A stretch of 64,000 nucleotides of DNA from Spirosoma lacussanchae (GCF_005870035.1 NZ_SWJG01000001.1:1103639-1167638); one strand, 5' to 3'; positions 8,953-17,813 are shown, counted from the first letter of the stretch. Program-made: numbers and translations. Notes: a model not told the origin generated them from the sequence alone.

Positions 8953-10458
8953 TTACGCGTGTGCGCTCTGGGCGGTAGGCATAAACTGATCGACGTTTAC
9001 GTTCAAACCCCGGGCTATGGCCATGCCCAGGCTCATGTCGGCCCGGAAGAAGTGGCACAATTGCCGGAAAACGATCTGCTCTTTTTTCGGCCCCGAAATA
9101 CCACGCATGGCCGTCACGATATTCTGAACCGTGGCCATCTGCTGCTCGGGCGTCATAACCTCCCGGAAGAGGGTACCAGGCTGGGTGTAGTGGTCATTGT
9201 CGCCGGGTGCATTCCGGTCGTACCAGTCGGCCACCAGGCTGTCGAGCGTTTGGGCGGGTTCTTTGTACGAAGCGTCGGCCACAATGGTATCGAACGAGTT
9301 GGGGAAGTAGTTGGGGTTGCGGCCTCCGTTACCATCTACCCGCATTTGTCCGTCGCGCTGGTAGTTATGAACGGCGTAGGGACAGCGGTTCACCGGAATC
9401 TGCTCGTAATTGGCGCCCAGTCGATAGCGGTGTGCATCCGGATACGACAGCAATCGACCCTGAAGCATCTTATCAGGCGAATAGCCGATACCGTCTACCA
9501 CGTGGGCCGGGGCGAAGGCCGACTGTTCGACCTCCGCAAAGTAGTTGTCAGGATTCTGATTGAGTTCCAGCACGCCAACGTCGATGAGCGGGTAATCCTT
9601 ATGCGGCCAGACTTTTGTGAGATCGAACGGATTCCAGCGGTAGGTTTGGGCCTCGGCTTCGGGCATGATCTGTACCTTTAACGCCCATTTGGGATAATGC
9701 CCATTGTCAATGGCTTCGAGCAGGTCGCGCTGGGCGAAATCAAGGTCCCGGGCTTTCATTGCGTCGGCTTCGGGGCCCGAGAAATTGCGGATGCCCTGCA
9801 TGGATTTGAAGTGGAATTTGACCCAGAACCGCTCGCCTTGGGCGTTGATGAGGGAGAATGTATGGGAGCCGTACCCGTTCATGAACCGGTACCCAACCGG
9901 CGTACCCCGGTCCGACATCAGAATCATGACCTGGTGCAGGCTTTCGGGATTCAGGCTCCAGTAATCCCACATCATGGTGGGCGATTTCAGGTTGGTATAC
10001 GGATCGCGCTTCTGGGTATGAATGAAGTCGCCAAATTTCTTGGGGTCTTTGACGAAGAAGACGGGCGTGTTGTTACCCACCAGATCCCAGTTGCCCTCCT
10101 CAGTGTAGAACTTAACCGCAAAACCGCGTGGGTCGCGCTCGGTATCGGCCGATCCTTTTTCACCACCAACGGTCGAGAACCGCATGAATACCCGGGTCTC
10201 TTTGCCGACCTGATTGAACAGCCTGGCTCGGGTGTACTGGGTGATGTCGTTCGTTACCGTAAACGTACCGTAAGCGCCTGATCCTTTCGCGTGTACAACC
10301 CGCTCCGGAATCCGCTCCCGGTTGAAATGGGCCATTTTTTCGTGCAGGATGTAATCCTGGAGCAGCAGGGGACCGCGGGCGCCGACACTCTGGCTGTTTT
10401 CGTTTTCGGCATAGGGCCGTCCTGATGCGGTAGTTAACTTTTGAGGCTGGTTGTCCAT
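8953..10458 (-). CDS. katA: Monofunctional heme catalase (small-subunit type)
   Basis: 501 residues, matching small-subunit clade catalases. It converts hydrogen peroxide to water and oxygen. The active-site His56 lies in [12 protein letters not shown], Asn129 in [13 protein letters not shown], and the proximal heme-ligand Tyr in [13 protein letters not shown]; all are intact. There is no signal peptide, so it is cytoplasmic. The gene is monocistronic, with a candidate promoter at 10509-10540, a 16-bp perfect palindrome just upstream of that promoter, and a terminator after it. Confidence 0.96.
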   Translation of the reverse strand: MDNQPQKLTTASGRPYAENENSQSVGARGPLLLQDYILHEKMAHFNRERIPERVVHAKGSGAYGTFTVTNDITQYTRARLFNQVGKETRVFMRFSTVGGEKGSADTERDPRGFAVKFYTEEGNWDLVGNNTPVFFVKDPKKFGDFIHTQKRDPYTNLKSPTMMWDYWSLNPESLHQVMILMSDRGTPVGYRFMNGYGSHTFSLINAQGERFWVKFHFKSMQGIRNFSGPEADAMKARDLDFAQRDLLEAIDNGHYPKWALKVQIMPEAEAQTYRWNPFDLTKVWPHKDYPLIDVGVLELNQNPDNYFAEVEQSAFAPAHVVDGIGYSPDKMLQGRLLSYPDAHRYRLGANYEQIPVNRCPYAVHNYQRDGQMRVDGNGGRNPNYFPNSFDTIVADASYKEPAQTLDSLVADWYDRNAPGDNDHYTQPGTLFREVMTPEQQMATVQNIVTAMRGISGPKKEQIVFRQLCHFFRADMSLGMAIARGLNVNVDQFMPTAQSAHA

Positions 10459-10508
10459 ACTAATACGATTGATACGTGAGTGATGAGAAAAGAGTTAGTG
10501 GATAGGTG

Positions 10509-10540
10509 ACAAGGTAGAGTAGGTTCTGGTATAGGTCAAA
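10509..10540 (-). promoter_or_regulatory. Candidate katA promoter
   Basis: On the minus strand, TTTG (10537-10540) is followed after exactly 20 bases by TACCTTGT (10509-10516). This approximates the Bacteroidota -33 TTTG / -7 TAnnTTTG pattern with the last two bases of the -7 box altered. Confidence 0.4.
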
Positions 10541-10548
10541 TTGATTTG

Positions 10549-10564
10549 CTATATGATCATATAG
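10549..10564. promoter_or_regulatory. 16-bp perfect palindrome upstream of katA
   Basis: CTATATGATCATATAG reads identically on both strands. It lies 8 bp upstream of the candidate katA -33 box and about 90 bp upstream of the plus-strand gene at 10654. The position suits an activator or a shared operator; no protein can be assigned. Confidence 0.45.
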
Positions 10565-10653
10565 GCTATGTTAATGCCTGTTAAGCCAAAATCTAAAACC
10601 ATTTTGTCGGCATTCTGTTAGGTAAGTATTACTCAACAAAATAACTGATTACT

Positions 10654-10956
10654 ATGGATAAGCTACAGAAATTCGAACTGATGAACAAAGTAGTTCGTGA
10701 GCTTGAGGATCTACAAAATAGCCAGACCGCACTGATTACGAAGATCAGTCAGATTGAAGTTGACAACATGAACGGCCTGAACGACAAACGTCTGGAAACC
10801 GATCTGGGCGATATGCACGCCAAAATAGCCGAAAACGTAGAAGCCATCACGCAGATCTTCGCCTATTTCGAGGAGCAGCGAGATGAGTACGGCGACAAAA
10901 ACCGGGCCGCCATCGAAGCCGCCGAAGCCGCTGCCGCTATCGACGCCGTGAAGTAA
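10654..10956 (+). CDS. Small coiled-coil protein of unknown function
   Basis: 100 residues, highly charged and almost entirely helical in pattern, with heptad-like spacing through FELMNKVVRELEDLQNSQ and LGDMHAKIAENVEAITQI. It ends in an Ala/Glu-rich helix (EAAEAAAAIDAVK). No signal peptide or membrane segment. It is divergent from the catalase gene across 195 bp and closes with a very strong terminator, so it is an independently expressed small protein. I do not recognise the family; a structural or adaptor role would be a guess. Confidence 0.7.
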   Translation: MDKLQKFELMNKVVRELEDLQNSQTALITKISQIEVDNMNGLNDKRLETDLGDMHAKIAENVEAITQIFAYFEEQRDEYGDKNRAAIEAAEAAAAIDAVK

Positions 10957-10976
10957 TCCACGACAAGCCTATACAG

Positions 10977-11023
10977 ACGGCCCCACCTTATGCCATACTA
11001 TGCATAAGGTGGGGCCGTTTTTT
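10977..11023 (+). terminator. Strong rho-independent terminator
   Basis: 17-bp perfect stem (10977-10993 with 11002-11018, sequence ACGGCCCCACCTTATGC on the left arm), an 8-base loop and a six-T tail. It ends the coiled-coil protein transcript and also lies just beyond the convergent HMA-like gene. Confidence 0.92.
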
Positions 11024-11031
11024 ACGTGATG

Positions 11032-11253
11032 CTAGGGTAACTCGCTACAGCTAAAACCCAGCCTGTTCATCAGCTCGATAACCGTTGCTGCCTCCAGAAC
11101 GGATTCAGAAGCCGTCTCAATTCGTAGAACCCGATCGCAGTCTTCCAGATCTACCGTCCAGCGAGTGATGACCTGGACAGCATTCAGGGCAGCTCCGACA
11201 GTTTGTACGCAGACCGCAGCGGCCATATCTGTTTGAAAGATAAGTACGGGCAT
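11032..11253 (-). CDS. Small HMA-fold-like protein without CXXC
   Basis: 73 residues from the ATG at 11253; the longer frame from 11304 would overlap the upstream gene by 49 bp. The pattern of strand-helix-strand-strand-helix (VLIFQTDM, AVCVQTVGAAL, WTVDLEDCDRVLRIET, ATVIELMNRLGFSCSEL) matches a ferredoxin-like heavy-metal-associated domain. The metal-binding CXXC is missing, with only isolated cysteines present. Such metal-site-less HMA-like proteins are common in Bacteroidota and have no known function. The start is 2 bp after the stop of the DUF3817-like gene, so the two are translationally linked. Confidence 0.6.
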   Translation of the reverse strand: MPVLIFQTDMAAAVCVQTVGAALNAVQVITRWTVDLEDCDRVLRIETASESVLEAATVIELMNRLGFSCSELP

Positions 11254-11255
11254 AC

Positions 11256-11573
11256 TTATTCTGACGGCTCGCGCAGTTGCCGGAACAGTTTGTAATCGGC
11301 CCAAAACGTTCCGCCGGGTAGGACCGAAGCCAGCAGGGCCAGCCCTGTTTTGCCCAGCGGCCAGCGATATTCGGTCTTTGCCTGTATGACCGTCAGCACA
11401 TACAGGACAAACAGGAGCCCGTGAATGGGACCAACCAGCTCAACGGCTTCCGGGTGACCGCCGATGCGCTTGAGCGGTACCGCAATGAACAATAGAATGA
11501 GGTAAGAAAGCCCCTCGGCAAAACCGATTATCCGTAGCCGGATTTTGGGGGAGTTGAAAAAAGTAGCTGCCAT
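11256..11573 (-). CDS. DUF3817-like membrane protein
   Basis: 105 residues from the ATG at 11573. Three hydrophobic segments are visible: GLSYLILLFIAVPLKRI, IHGLLFVLYVLTVIQA and TGLALLASVLPGGTFWAD. The motifs GFAEGLSYLILL, VELVGPIHGLLF and PGGTFWAD closely resemble DUF3817 (YdzA-like) proteins, whose function is unknown. It sits 22 bp after the preceding membrane-protein gene and 2 bp before the HMA-like gene, in the middle of a minus-strand operon. Confidence 0.8.
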   Translation of the reverse strand: MAATFFNSPKIRLRIIGFAEGLSYLILLFIAVPLKRIGGHPEAVELVGPIHGLLFVLYVLTVIQAKTEYRWPLGKTGLALLASVLPGGTFWADYKLFRQLREPSE

Positions 11574-11595
11574 TGTTGTGGTTAATAAGTACTGG

Positions 11596-12063
11596 TTAAA
11601 CACCGCGTATCCAGGGGCGGCTGGCCAGGGGTGAAAATGGCCAGGGTATTGCAAGCCCGATCAGCAACATACCTACGGTGAAATAAAGGGCTGTGGTGCG
11701 AAAGCGCTGCCGGTGATCGGTCTGCCGCTTGGCTTTACTGGCCCCAACGGTCATCACGACGATGGCCATAAACATAAGGCTGCCGTGAATCAGCCCAAAG
11801 AACGGAAATTCGGTCGATTCACCGAAGCCGGGTTTGTAGGTCCAGTAATAGCTGACAATCGGGCTGATGGTGTACAGATATAAGCCAACCAGTAGCTGGG
11901 TATGTGCGAGAGAAGTCGTCAGCACACTCACGGCGCGGTCGAGCGGGCGGTAGGGACGGCTGCTGAGCCAGCCCGAATAACTACTGGACAAAGCCGCCAG
12001 CAGGCTACCCAGTACCAGCCACCGCAGGGCGTTATGCAGAAACAGAATGATTGGATAAACCAT
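11596..12063 (-). CDS. Small integral membrane protein, unknown function
   Basis: 155 residues from the ATG at 12063 (MVYPIILFLHNALRW). Four hydrophobic helices are visible. Conserved-looking polar positions are two His near helix ends (FLHNALRWLVL and FGLIHGSLMFMAIV) and LAHTQLLVGLYLY in the second helix. The arrangement recalls small four-helix cytochrome b-like membrane proteins, but ligand assignment is speculative. It is followed after 22 bp by the DUF3817-like gene and preceded by the AraC regulator gene (84 bp). Confidence 0.65.
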   Translation of the reverse strand: MVYPIILFLHNALRWLVLGSLLAALSSSYSGWLSSRPYRPLDRAVSVLTTSLAHTQLLVGLYLYTISPIVSYYWTYKPGFGESTEFPFFGLIHGSLMFMAIVVMTVGASKAKRQTDHRQRFRTTALYFTVGMLLIGLAIPWPFSPLASRPWIRGV

Positions 12064-12146
12064 AGAACAACCGATGTAATATACCGCAAAGGTCTGGGCA
12101 TACGCGGTTGTTAGGTTAGGACGTATTCGTTGGATATTAGTCCAAA

Positions 12147-13061
12147 TCAATCATTTTTCTGGTCGTGCCGCGCTCGGAAAGCCGTGGGGCTCAGCTGCAC
12201 ATACTTCCTGAACAGCTTGCCGAAGGTAGACTGATCGTCGAAACCCAGCTCGGCTGCAATCTGCCCCACGGTCAGGTCAGACTGGAAAAGCAGCACCTTA
12301 GCTTCCAGAACGACATGCTCATCAATCCAGACCGAGGGCGACCGACCCGTTCGGGCTTTCAGTACTTTGTTAAGGTGATTGGGGGTCACGTTGAGCCAGT
12401 CAGCATAGGCCGTTACCGCTCTGGACTGCCGAATACGCTGGGGCAGTACGTCCATAAATCGCTGAACCAGCTGATCGCCGGCACTAATCCGGGGCGGTAC
12501 GCTGCCCAGATAAGCCTGGTTGATTTCCGTCATCAGCGTGAGCAGATACGGCCCAATCAGGTCGGTTCGCGTGCTGCCGTGGGTGTAATACTCCGCTGCG
12601 AGCCGCCCAAGCAGATTGGCTATATAATCGGTTTGGGGGCTTGTCAACGACACGACGGGCTGACTGGTCAGCTTCAAAAAATCGAAGCGGGCAGGACCAA
12701 CGGCGGTCCGTAGCCGTTCCGGACTGATGAAGCACATATACCCCGTTGTGTTTTCCTGAATGGCTTCGATCGAGAAGATCTGCATGGCCGGAACGATGGC
12801 CAGCTCGGGTGAGGTGAGCGTATACGCCCGGTGGCCAATCCGGATGGAGACTTCGCCACCAGTAACCAGAAAGAGGGCGTGGTTACCAGTACGACCCGTC
12901 GGAACTGGTAGTTTGATGACGGGTCGGGCGTACTCGAACGATGAGATAATGAACTGGTCAAAATCGGGCCTGAACCGATTGTCCCAGGTGTCGTCGCGCA
13001 GCAGAAACCGGTCCCGTGCCATGGCCGGACTGATAGCCGGGAAATGCGTATCTGTGGTCAT
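12147..13061 (-). CDS. AraC family transcriptional regulator
   Basis: 304 residues: an N-terminal cupin-like sensing region (about 40-130, with HALFLVTGGEVSIRIGHRAY) and two C-terminal helix-turn-helix motifs (YADWLNVTPNHLNKVLKART and IAAELGFDDQSTFGKLFRKY). The ATG overlaps the stop of the upstream aminopeptidase gene in an ATGA arrangement, so the two are translationally coupled. Coupling a regulator to a peptidase and small membrane proteins suggests self-regulation of this run, but no target site is evident. Confidence 0.9.
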   Translation of the reverse strand: MTTDTHFPAISPAMARDRFLLRDDTWDNRFRPDFDQFIISSFEYARPVIKLPVPTGRTGNHALFLVTGGEVSIRIGHRAYTLTSPELAIVPAMQIFSIEAIQENTTGYMCFISPERLRTAVGPARFDFLKLTSQPVVSLTSPQTDYIANLLGRLAAEYYTHGSTRTDLIGPYLLTLMTEINQAYLGSVPPRISAGDQLVQRFMDVLPQRIRQSRAVTAYADWLNVTPNHLNKVLKARTGRSPSVWIDEHVVLEAKVLLFQSDLTVGQIAAELGFDDQSTFGKLFRKYVQLSPTAFRARHDQKND

Positions 13062-15649
13062 GGCTGATAAAGGAGCTTGCTGGCCCGGAAAGGTCCGTCG
13101 GCGGCTTGTAACAGTTTCGCGCGCAAACGCGGGTTATAGCCCGGCCGGTCGGCCAGAAACTGCCGGGCCAGCTGCGCCGTTTCGGGAGTCTGATAAGCGC
13201 TGAGCGTGGCTCGAAGCCATTGTTCAGGAAAGAAGATGTCGCCGGTTCGCTGAATCTCCTCCAGCAGCTCGAGGCTCTTGGGCAGGTACTTAGCCGAGGT
13301 TACGGACCGGAGCGGATGGTGCAGGTAACCCAGGGCCGCCGTTACCCAGGCTTCGCGGTCGCGGTTGGCTTCGACGGCCAGTGACGCAAAAAAAGCATCC
13401 CGCTGGGTCTCGCTGGCGGAGAGGGCGGGCATCATAAACTCGAGTCGTTTCTGCCGGTCGGGATTTTTGATGCGGGCGAGTTGCCGGGTCAGGATGCCGT
13501 CGGCCGGGTAGTCGCGTACGGCCAGCGCCAGGGCCAGGGAGGTATAGTCATCTTCGGTAAGGGTTACGCCCGCTGGTGCTTTCTGCTGGTCCCAGATCGT
13601 GTACAGTCGTTGTTGGGCGCCGGAGCTGAGCGCCACGCTCTGGTACAGGCGAAACAGCAGTTTGGTGATGCCCGGGTGTTGTGCCTGCTCCATTGCCTGC
13701 CAGGCTGCCTGTTCGACCTGGGCCGCTACCGCTGGCCGGTCGGCGGGCCGGGTGAATGTCCAGACGAGGTCCGTCAGCTGGCTGGTCAGCAGCCGCAGCG
13801 TAAGCTCCTCTTTCTCGGTGGCCAGCATGGTCTGGTACGTATCGATGAGCTGGTTTGGTCCGATACCAGCTCCGGCCAGCATGGCTTCGTACAGATTGAT
13901 GTACAAAGCCGCCCGGGTAACCGGGTTGCCGACCCTGGCGAGCTGGGCTGGGGTAGCCGGGTCGACGGGAAAACGACCGTATCCCTGCCCCATGGCGTTG
14001 AAGGCGATGAACAGTGGGGGTGTTTTGCCCCTGGCAGCGGTCAGCTCAACGGTGGGCTGGTTCATCGTAACCGGAATCAGCTCGACCTTGTCGGCATAAA
14101 CCAGGGCCACGTCGAACACCTGGGGCCACAGGCGCTGGGAGCCATCTTCGCCCGTTTGAGTGATGGTAAAGCGGTTAATGCGCCCGTTCTGCTGCTCGAT
14201 CTGGTGCGTGAAAACTGGTCGGCCTATCTCGCTGACCCAGATGCGGCTCCAGGCCTGAAGGTCGGTTGGGGTACGGGCGTCGAGAATACGGATGAGGTCG
14301 GTCCAGGTCGCGTTGCCGAAAGCGTAGGTTTTCAGGTAGTCGCGCAGACCTTCTTTGAGGGTTTCTTTCCCGATCAGGAGCTCCAGCTGCCGCATCATGA
14401 TCGGCGCTTTGTGGTAGATGATACCTCCGTACAGAGAGCCGGCTTCCTGGAGGTTGGCCAGCGGCTGGCCAATGGGGTTGGCGCCTTCGGTCCGGTCGAC
14501 GGCGTAGGCAGCCGGGAAATGGTCGATCACGAACTGCAGATCGTAGTTGGCATCGGGAAACGAAGCCTCCGTGATTTTATCGGCCATGAAGTTGGCAAAC
14601 ACTTCTTTGAGCCATACATCATCGAACCAGCGCATGGTTACCAGATCCCCGAACCACATGTGAGCCGTCTCGTGCGCAATCAGGGTAGCGCGGTTCAGCT
14701 TCTGATCGCGGGTGGCGCCGTTGTCGAGAAAGAGGGTAGAGGAGCGGTAGTCGATGGCGCCAACGTGTTCCATGCCGCCGTACTGAAAATCAGGGATGGC
14801 CGCGAAGTCGAACTTGCTGAACGGATACGGCATCTGGGTATAGTCTTCCAGAAACCCCAGGGCTTCGGCGTGCAGGTCGAAGAGAGGGGCGAGGCTGAGC
14901 CGGATTTTGGTGGTGTCGGTTTCGCGGTGGAGCAACAGCATGGGCCGGTTGCCGGCGATTCGGCTGACGGGCCTGAACTGTCCCGCTACGAACGAAAACA
15001 AATAGGTTGGTATCCGCTCCGAAGCAGCAAACCGAAGGGTTTTCCGGCCGGCGGTTACGGCGGAGTCGACCAGGCTGGCATTGGTGATAGCCTGCCAGCG
15101 TTGCGGAAGGGTAAGGGTGAGCTGAAACGAGGCTTTCAGATCGGGCTGGTCGAAACACGGAAAGACGGTGCGGGCGCGGTCGGGAACGAGTAGGGTATAC
15201 AAATAATCGTCGTTCCGGTTCAGGGACAGATTGCCGGCCGTGAAGCCAATCGTGATCTGGTTGGTGCCAGGTCGGAGCCGGGCCGCATCGATGAGCAGAT
15301 GTTCCTGCTCAAAAACAATTGGAATGGCTGTTCCGTTAACCGAAACAGTCTGCAAATGAGCGCGTTCTTCCTTGAAGTCGAGTTGCAAAGGTGCGTTGCC
15401 GGGCTGCCACGTAAAGGTTATGGTTTCACTGGCTGGAATGGGCTGGTTTTTTTGCGCAGGAATGTCGAACTTGAGAGCATATGTCAGATCGCCAAGGGTT
15501 TGGGCCCGAAACCGGGCCAGGGCCTGCGAAACGCCGGTTTCGACGGGGGGCGGAGATGGGGGCATAGCCTGACGGGTACAGAACATCATAAGTACAGCCA
15601 GTGTAGCCAGTAAAAGACCGTAACAGGATAAGGAAAGTAGCTTCACCAT
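13058..15649 (-). CDS. M1 family metallo-aminopeptidase, exported
   Basis: 863 residues. The zinc site is HETAH (His326, His330) with the third ligand Glu349 in LKEVFANF, the classic HExxH-x18-E of gluzincins. The substrate-anchoring exopeptidase motif appears as GGMEH, a variant of GAMEN. A hydrophobic N-terminal segment (LLLATLAVLMMFC) implies export. The Cys there lies in MMFC, a poor lipobox, so lipidation is uncertain. The C-terminal half (about 530-860) looks like helical ERAP1-type repeats. It removes N-terminal amino acids from peptides, probably in the periplasm. It starts a five-gene minus-strand run and diverges from the gene at 15682 with only 32 bp between starts. Confidence 0.93.
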   Translation of the reverse strand: MVKLLSLSCYGLLLATLAVLMMFCTRQAMPPSPPPVETGVSQALARFRAQTLGDLTYALKFDIPAQKNQPIPASETITFTWQPGNAPLQLDFKEERAHLQTVSVNGTAIPIVFEQEHLLIDAARLRPGTNQITIGFTAGNLSLNRNDDYLYTLLVPDRARTVFPCFDQPDLKASFQLTLTLPQRWQAITNASLVDSAVTAGRKTLRFAASERIPTYLFSFVAGQFRPVSRIAGNRPMLLLHRETDTTKIRLSLAPLFDLHAEALGFLEDYTQMPYPFSKFDFAAIPDFQYGGMEHVGAIDYRSSTLFLDNGATRDQKLNRATLIAHETAHMWFGDLVTMRWFDDVWLKEVFANFMADKITEASFPDANYDLQFVIDHFPAAYAVDRTEGANPIGQPLANLQEAGSLYGGIIYHKAPIMMRQLELLIGKETLKEGLRDYLKTYAFGNATWTDLIRILDARTPTDLQAWSRIWVSEIGRPVFTHQIEQQNGRINRFTITQTGEDGSQRLWPQVFDVALVYADKVELIPVTMNQPTVELTAARGKTPPLFIAFNAMGQGYGRFPVDPATPAQLARVGNPVTRAALYINLYEAMLAGAGIGPNQLIDTYQTMLATEKEELTLRLLTSQLTDLVWTFTRPADRPAVAAQVEQAAWQAMEQAQHPGITKLLFRLYQSVALSSGAQQRLYTIWDQQKAPAGVTLTEDDYTSLALALAVRDYPADGILTRQLARIKNPDRQKRLEFMMPALSASETQRDAFFASLAVEANRDREAWVTAALGYLHHPLRSVTSAKYLPKSLELLEEIQRTGDIFFPEQWLRATLSAYQTPETAQLARQFLADRPGYNPRLRAKLLQAADGPFRASKLLYQP

Positions 15650-15681
15650 TGAACAGAACCAGTTGCGAACGTATGCAAGTT

Positions 15682-16941
15682 ATGAAACGGCATCTGACCA
15701 TCCTGCTTTTCCTGTCGGCGATTATTGCCGCCCGCGCCAGCTCAATCCTGATCCCGATGGACGATCAGCAGGCCAACCATCTCAAAGCGTATGGCATTGC
15801 GTATAAAATGCTGAAAGACGACCAGGACGTCGACTGGCTGCTGAACTACCGGGGTGGGGCGTTTCTGATTAAGCACTCGGCCGCGCTGGAGACCGAATGC
15901 CGGGTGCGGGGCGTATCGTTCGAGTCGATCACCGATAGCCGGGCGGCTTCTATTCGCCAGCAGCTGGCCGATCCCGATCTGAACATGAACGTGGTGACGC
16001 TGCACAAGGCGGCTAAGATCATTGTTTATTCGCCCATAAAAGTGAGCCCGTCCGAGTTCGAAAATACGGACGCAGTACTGCTGGTGCTGACCTACGCCGA
16101 AATTCCGTTCGAGGTCGTTTATGATGAAGAGATTTTGAAGGGCGACCTGCCCAAATATGACTGGCTGCACCTGCACCACGAGGACTTTACGGGTCAGTTC
16201 GGGCGGGCCATTCACCGGCAGACGCTGGCCGACATCAAAGCGCAGGAAGACATTGCGAAGAAATACGGGTTCTCGAAAGTATCTACCATGAAACTGGCAG
16301 TGGCCAAAGCCATAAAGGAGTTCTGTGCGGGCGGAGGCTACCTGTTTGCCATGTGTTCGGGCGCTGAAACGCTCGATATTGCGCTGGCAGCGGAGGGCGT
16401 CGATATTGTAGGAAGCGCGTACGACGGCGATGGTACCGACCCCGACGCGCAGGCTAAGCTGGACTTTACCAAAACGCTGGCGTTCGGAAATTTCTCCTTA
16501 GAAGGCGACAATGGATACCGGGGTTTTTCTACGTTTTCTGACATAAACTCGGCCGCCGGTCGGGGCTACGACCAGACGGCCGGTTTCTTCGAGTTGTTTA
16601 ATTTCTCGGCCAAATGGGATGTGATTCCGGCTATGCTTACCCAGAACCACGAACACATCATCAAAGAGTTTTTTGGGCAGACCACCGCGTTCCGAAAGGC
16701 CGCCGTCAAACCCAGTTCGCTGGTGATGGGGGAGGGAAAAACCTCCGATCGCTACATTTACGGCGAAGTAGGGCGAGGCCAGTGGACCTTTTATGGCGGT
16801 CACGACCCCGAGGGTGTCCGTGGGGGCGGTAGCTGGCGCACCCCTACTGACCTCAATCTACACCCGCATTCGCCCGGCTACCGGCTTATTCTCAACAACG
16901 TCCTGTTTCCTTCGGCCCGCAAAAAGAAACGCAAAACGTAG
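15682..16941 (+). CDS. Secreted amidotransferase-fold protein (often labelled AsnB in Bacteroidota)
   Basis: 419 residues from the ATG at 15682, which gives a clean signal peptide (MKRHLTILLFLSAIIAARAS). The mature N-terminus (SILIPMDDQQANHLKAYG) and the block LLNYRGGAFLI match a Bacteroidota family that is often annotated asparagine synthetase B. The nucleophile-elbow-like LFAMCSGAETL and the later WTFYGGHDPEG instead suggest a class I glutamine-amidotransferase-like fold, related to ThuA-type proteins. No ATP-pyrophosphatase domain is present and the protein is exported, so the AsnB name is probably misleading. It ends in a basic tail (ARKKKRKT). The stop codon lies inside a palindromic repeat element. 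Confidence 0.65.
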   Translation: MKRHLTILLFLSAIIAARASSILIPMDDQQANHLKAYGIAYKMLKDDQDVDWLLNYRGGAFLIKHSAALETECRVRGVSFESITDSRAASIRQQLADPDLNMNVVTLHKAAKIIVYSPIKVSPSEFENTDAVLLVLTYAEIPFEVVYDEEILKGDLPKYDWLHLHHEDFTGQFGRAIHRQTLADIKAQEDIAKKYGFSKVSTMKLAVAKAIKEFCAGGGYLFAMCSGAETLDIALAAEGVDIVGSAYDGDGTDPDAQAKLDFTKTLAFGNFSLEGDNGYRGFSTFSDINSAAGRGYDQTAGFFELFNFSAKWDVIPAMLTQNHEHIIKEFFGQTTAFRKAAVKPSSLVMGEGKTSDRYIYGEVGRGQWTFYGGHDPEGVRGGGSWRTPTDLNLHPHSPGYRLILNNVLFPSARKKKRKT

Positions 16942-17108
16942 AGACGCCATCCTTTGCGTCTCCTGCGCGTCAGCAATTTGATCATTACATCTTCCCGGGC
17001 CTCATGTAATACTCTGTTGCAGAGGCATGGGAGCTTGTTGCTGACGCGTAGGATACGCATAGGGTCTTGTTGCTGACGCGTAGGAGACGCATAGGGATGC
17101 GTCTCTAC
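16938..17108. repeat. REP-like inverted-repeat element
   Basis: Two 39-bp arms (16938-16976 and 17070-17108) are inverted copies with 5 mismatches. Each begins GTAGAGACGC on its outer side, ends at CGTCAGCAA on its inner side, and carries its own small hairpin (GAGACGC / GCGTCTC). A truncated direct copy at 17034-17064 matches 17066-17096 at 30 of 31 bases. The element fills the whole gap between two convergent genes and overlaps the stop codon of one. It may be a REPIN/MITE-like element and may also end transcription on both strands. Confidence 0.75.
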
Positions 17109-17110
17109 GG

Positions 17111-17653
17111 TTAATCAGGAATATTGTAGGCTTTTTTTACGGCTTCGTAATCATTGAGGTCGATGGCCGCCTTACGCCCGCCAACCGCAGCGCCACCCGG
17201 AATAATGACGTAGCGGAACTGCTGGCTCGACAACGCATAAGAAGAAATCAGCTCAATTCGCCCCACGTAAAAGCGCTGGTGTACTGAATAGCTTGTGCTA
17301 CCGATTGTCTGGGCATACGGCAGGGAAAGTACCCGGCCGCTCTCGTTCCAGTATACGCGGATATCGGCACGGTCCAGAACGGCTTGCGTGATGGCTGCGG
17401 CTGTAATGTTTCCGGTGTAGGTGCTGCCACTACCCGAGAATGTGGTCGATATCCAGGGCGAATACTGAACGTTGGCGGTGCCTGTCTCGCCTTTGGCACC
17501 CTGTGGTCCAGCCGGTCCTGCTGGTCCCACCGGACCAGCCGGGCCAGCAGGACCGGTGGGGCCTACTTCGCCGTCTTTAGGCTGACAGTTTTGAAAAACA
17601 AACGATCCAAGGAAGAGGGTAGCCACGAGCAGGCCTGTGTGTAAACGTTTCAT
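17111..17653 (-). CDS. Lipoprotein with a collagen-like Gly-X-Y segment
   Basis: 180 residues. The signal sequence ends at FVFQNC, a relaxed lipobox with Cys23. About 10 Gly-X-Y triplets follow (residues 28-58, [20 protein letters not shown] then QGAKGETG). A C-terminal domain of about 120 residues, beta-rich, completes the protein ([31 protein letters not shown]). Collagen-like stalks followed by a C-terminal head are typical of bacterial surface proteins, which may trimerise. Function unknown. Convergent with the amidotransferase-fold gene. Confidence 0.75.
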   Translation of the reverse strand: MKRLHTGLLVATLFLGSFVFQNCQPKDGEVGPTGPAGPAGPVGPAGPAGPQGAKGETGTANVQYSPWISTTFSGSGSTYTGNITAAAITQAVLDRADIRVYWNESGRVLSLPYAQTIGSTSYSVHQRFYVGRIELISSYALSSQQFRYVIIPGGAAVGGRKAAIDLNDYEAVKKAYNIPD

Positions 17654-17813
17654 AGTAAACAGTGATTAATGAGTAAGGTGATACAACTTCTTAGTCGCAT
17701 TACCCCCACTGTCGGAAACAGCAACGCGTGAACACAGGTAGTAACCCCGGGAAATTACGTAGATGTACGTACCAGGTCAGGCATAGGGTACTGAATCATG
17801 TACTCGGATAAAC

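Noticed and set aside
9697-10281. 194-residue plus-strand frame inside katA
   Set aside because: Antisense shadow of the catalase gene; no plausible start context and no motif.
13481-15193. 570-residue open frame on the plus strand
   Set aside because: It is antisense to the M1 aminopeptidase gene, whose motifs are complete; the frame has no family features.
17034-17096. Two near-identical 31-bp direct repeats looking like a short CRISPR array
   Set aside because: Only two copies with a one-base spacer and no cas genes; they are parts of the inverted repeat element.
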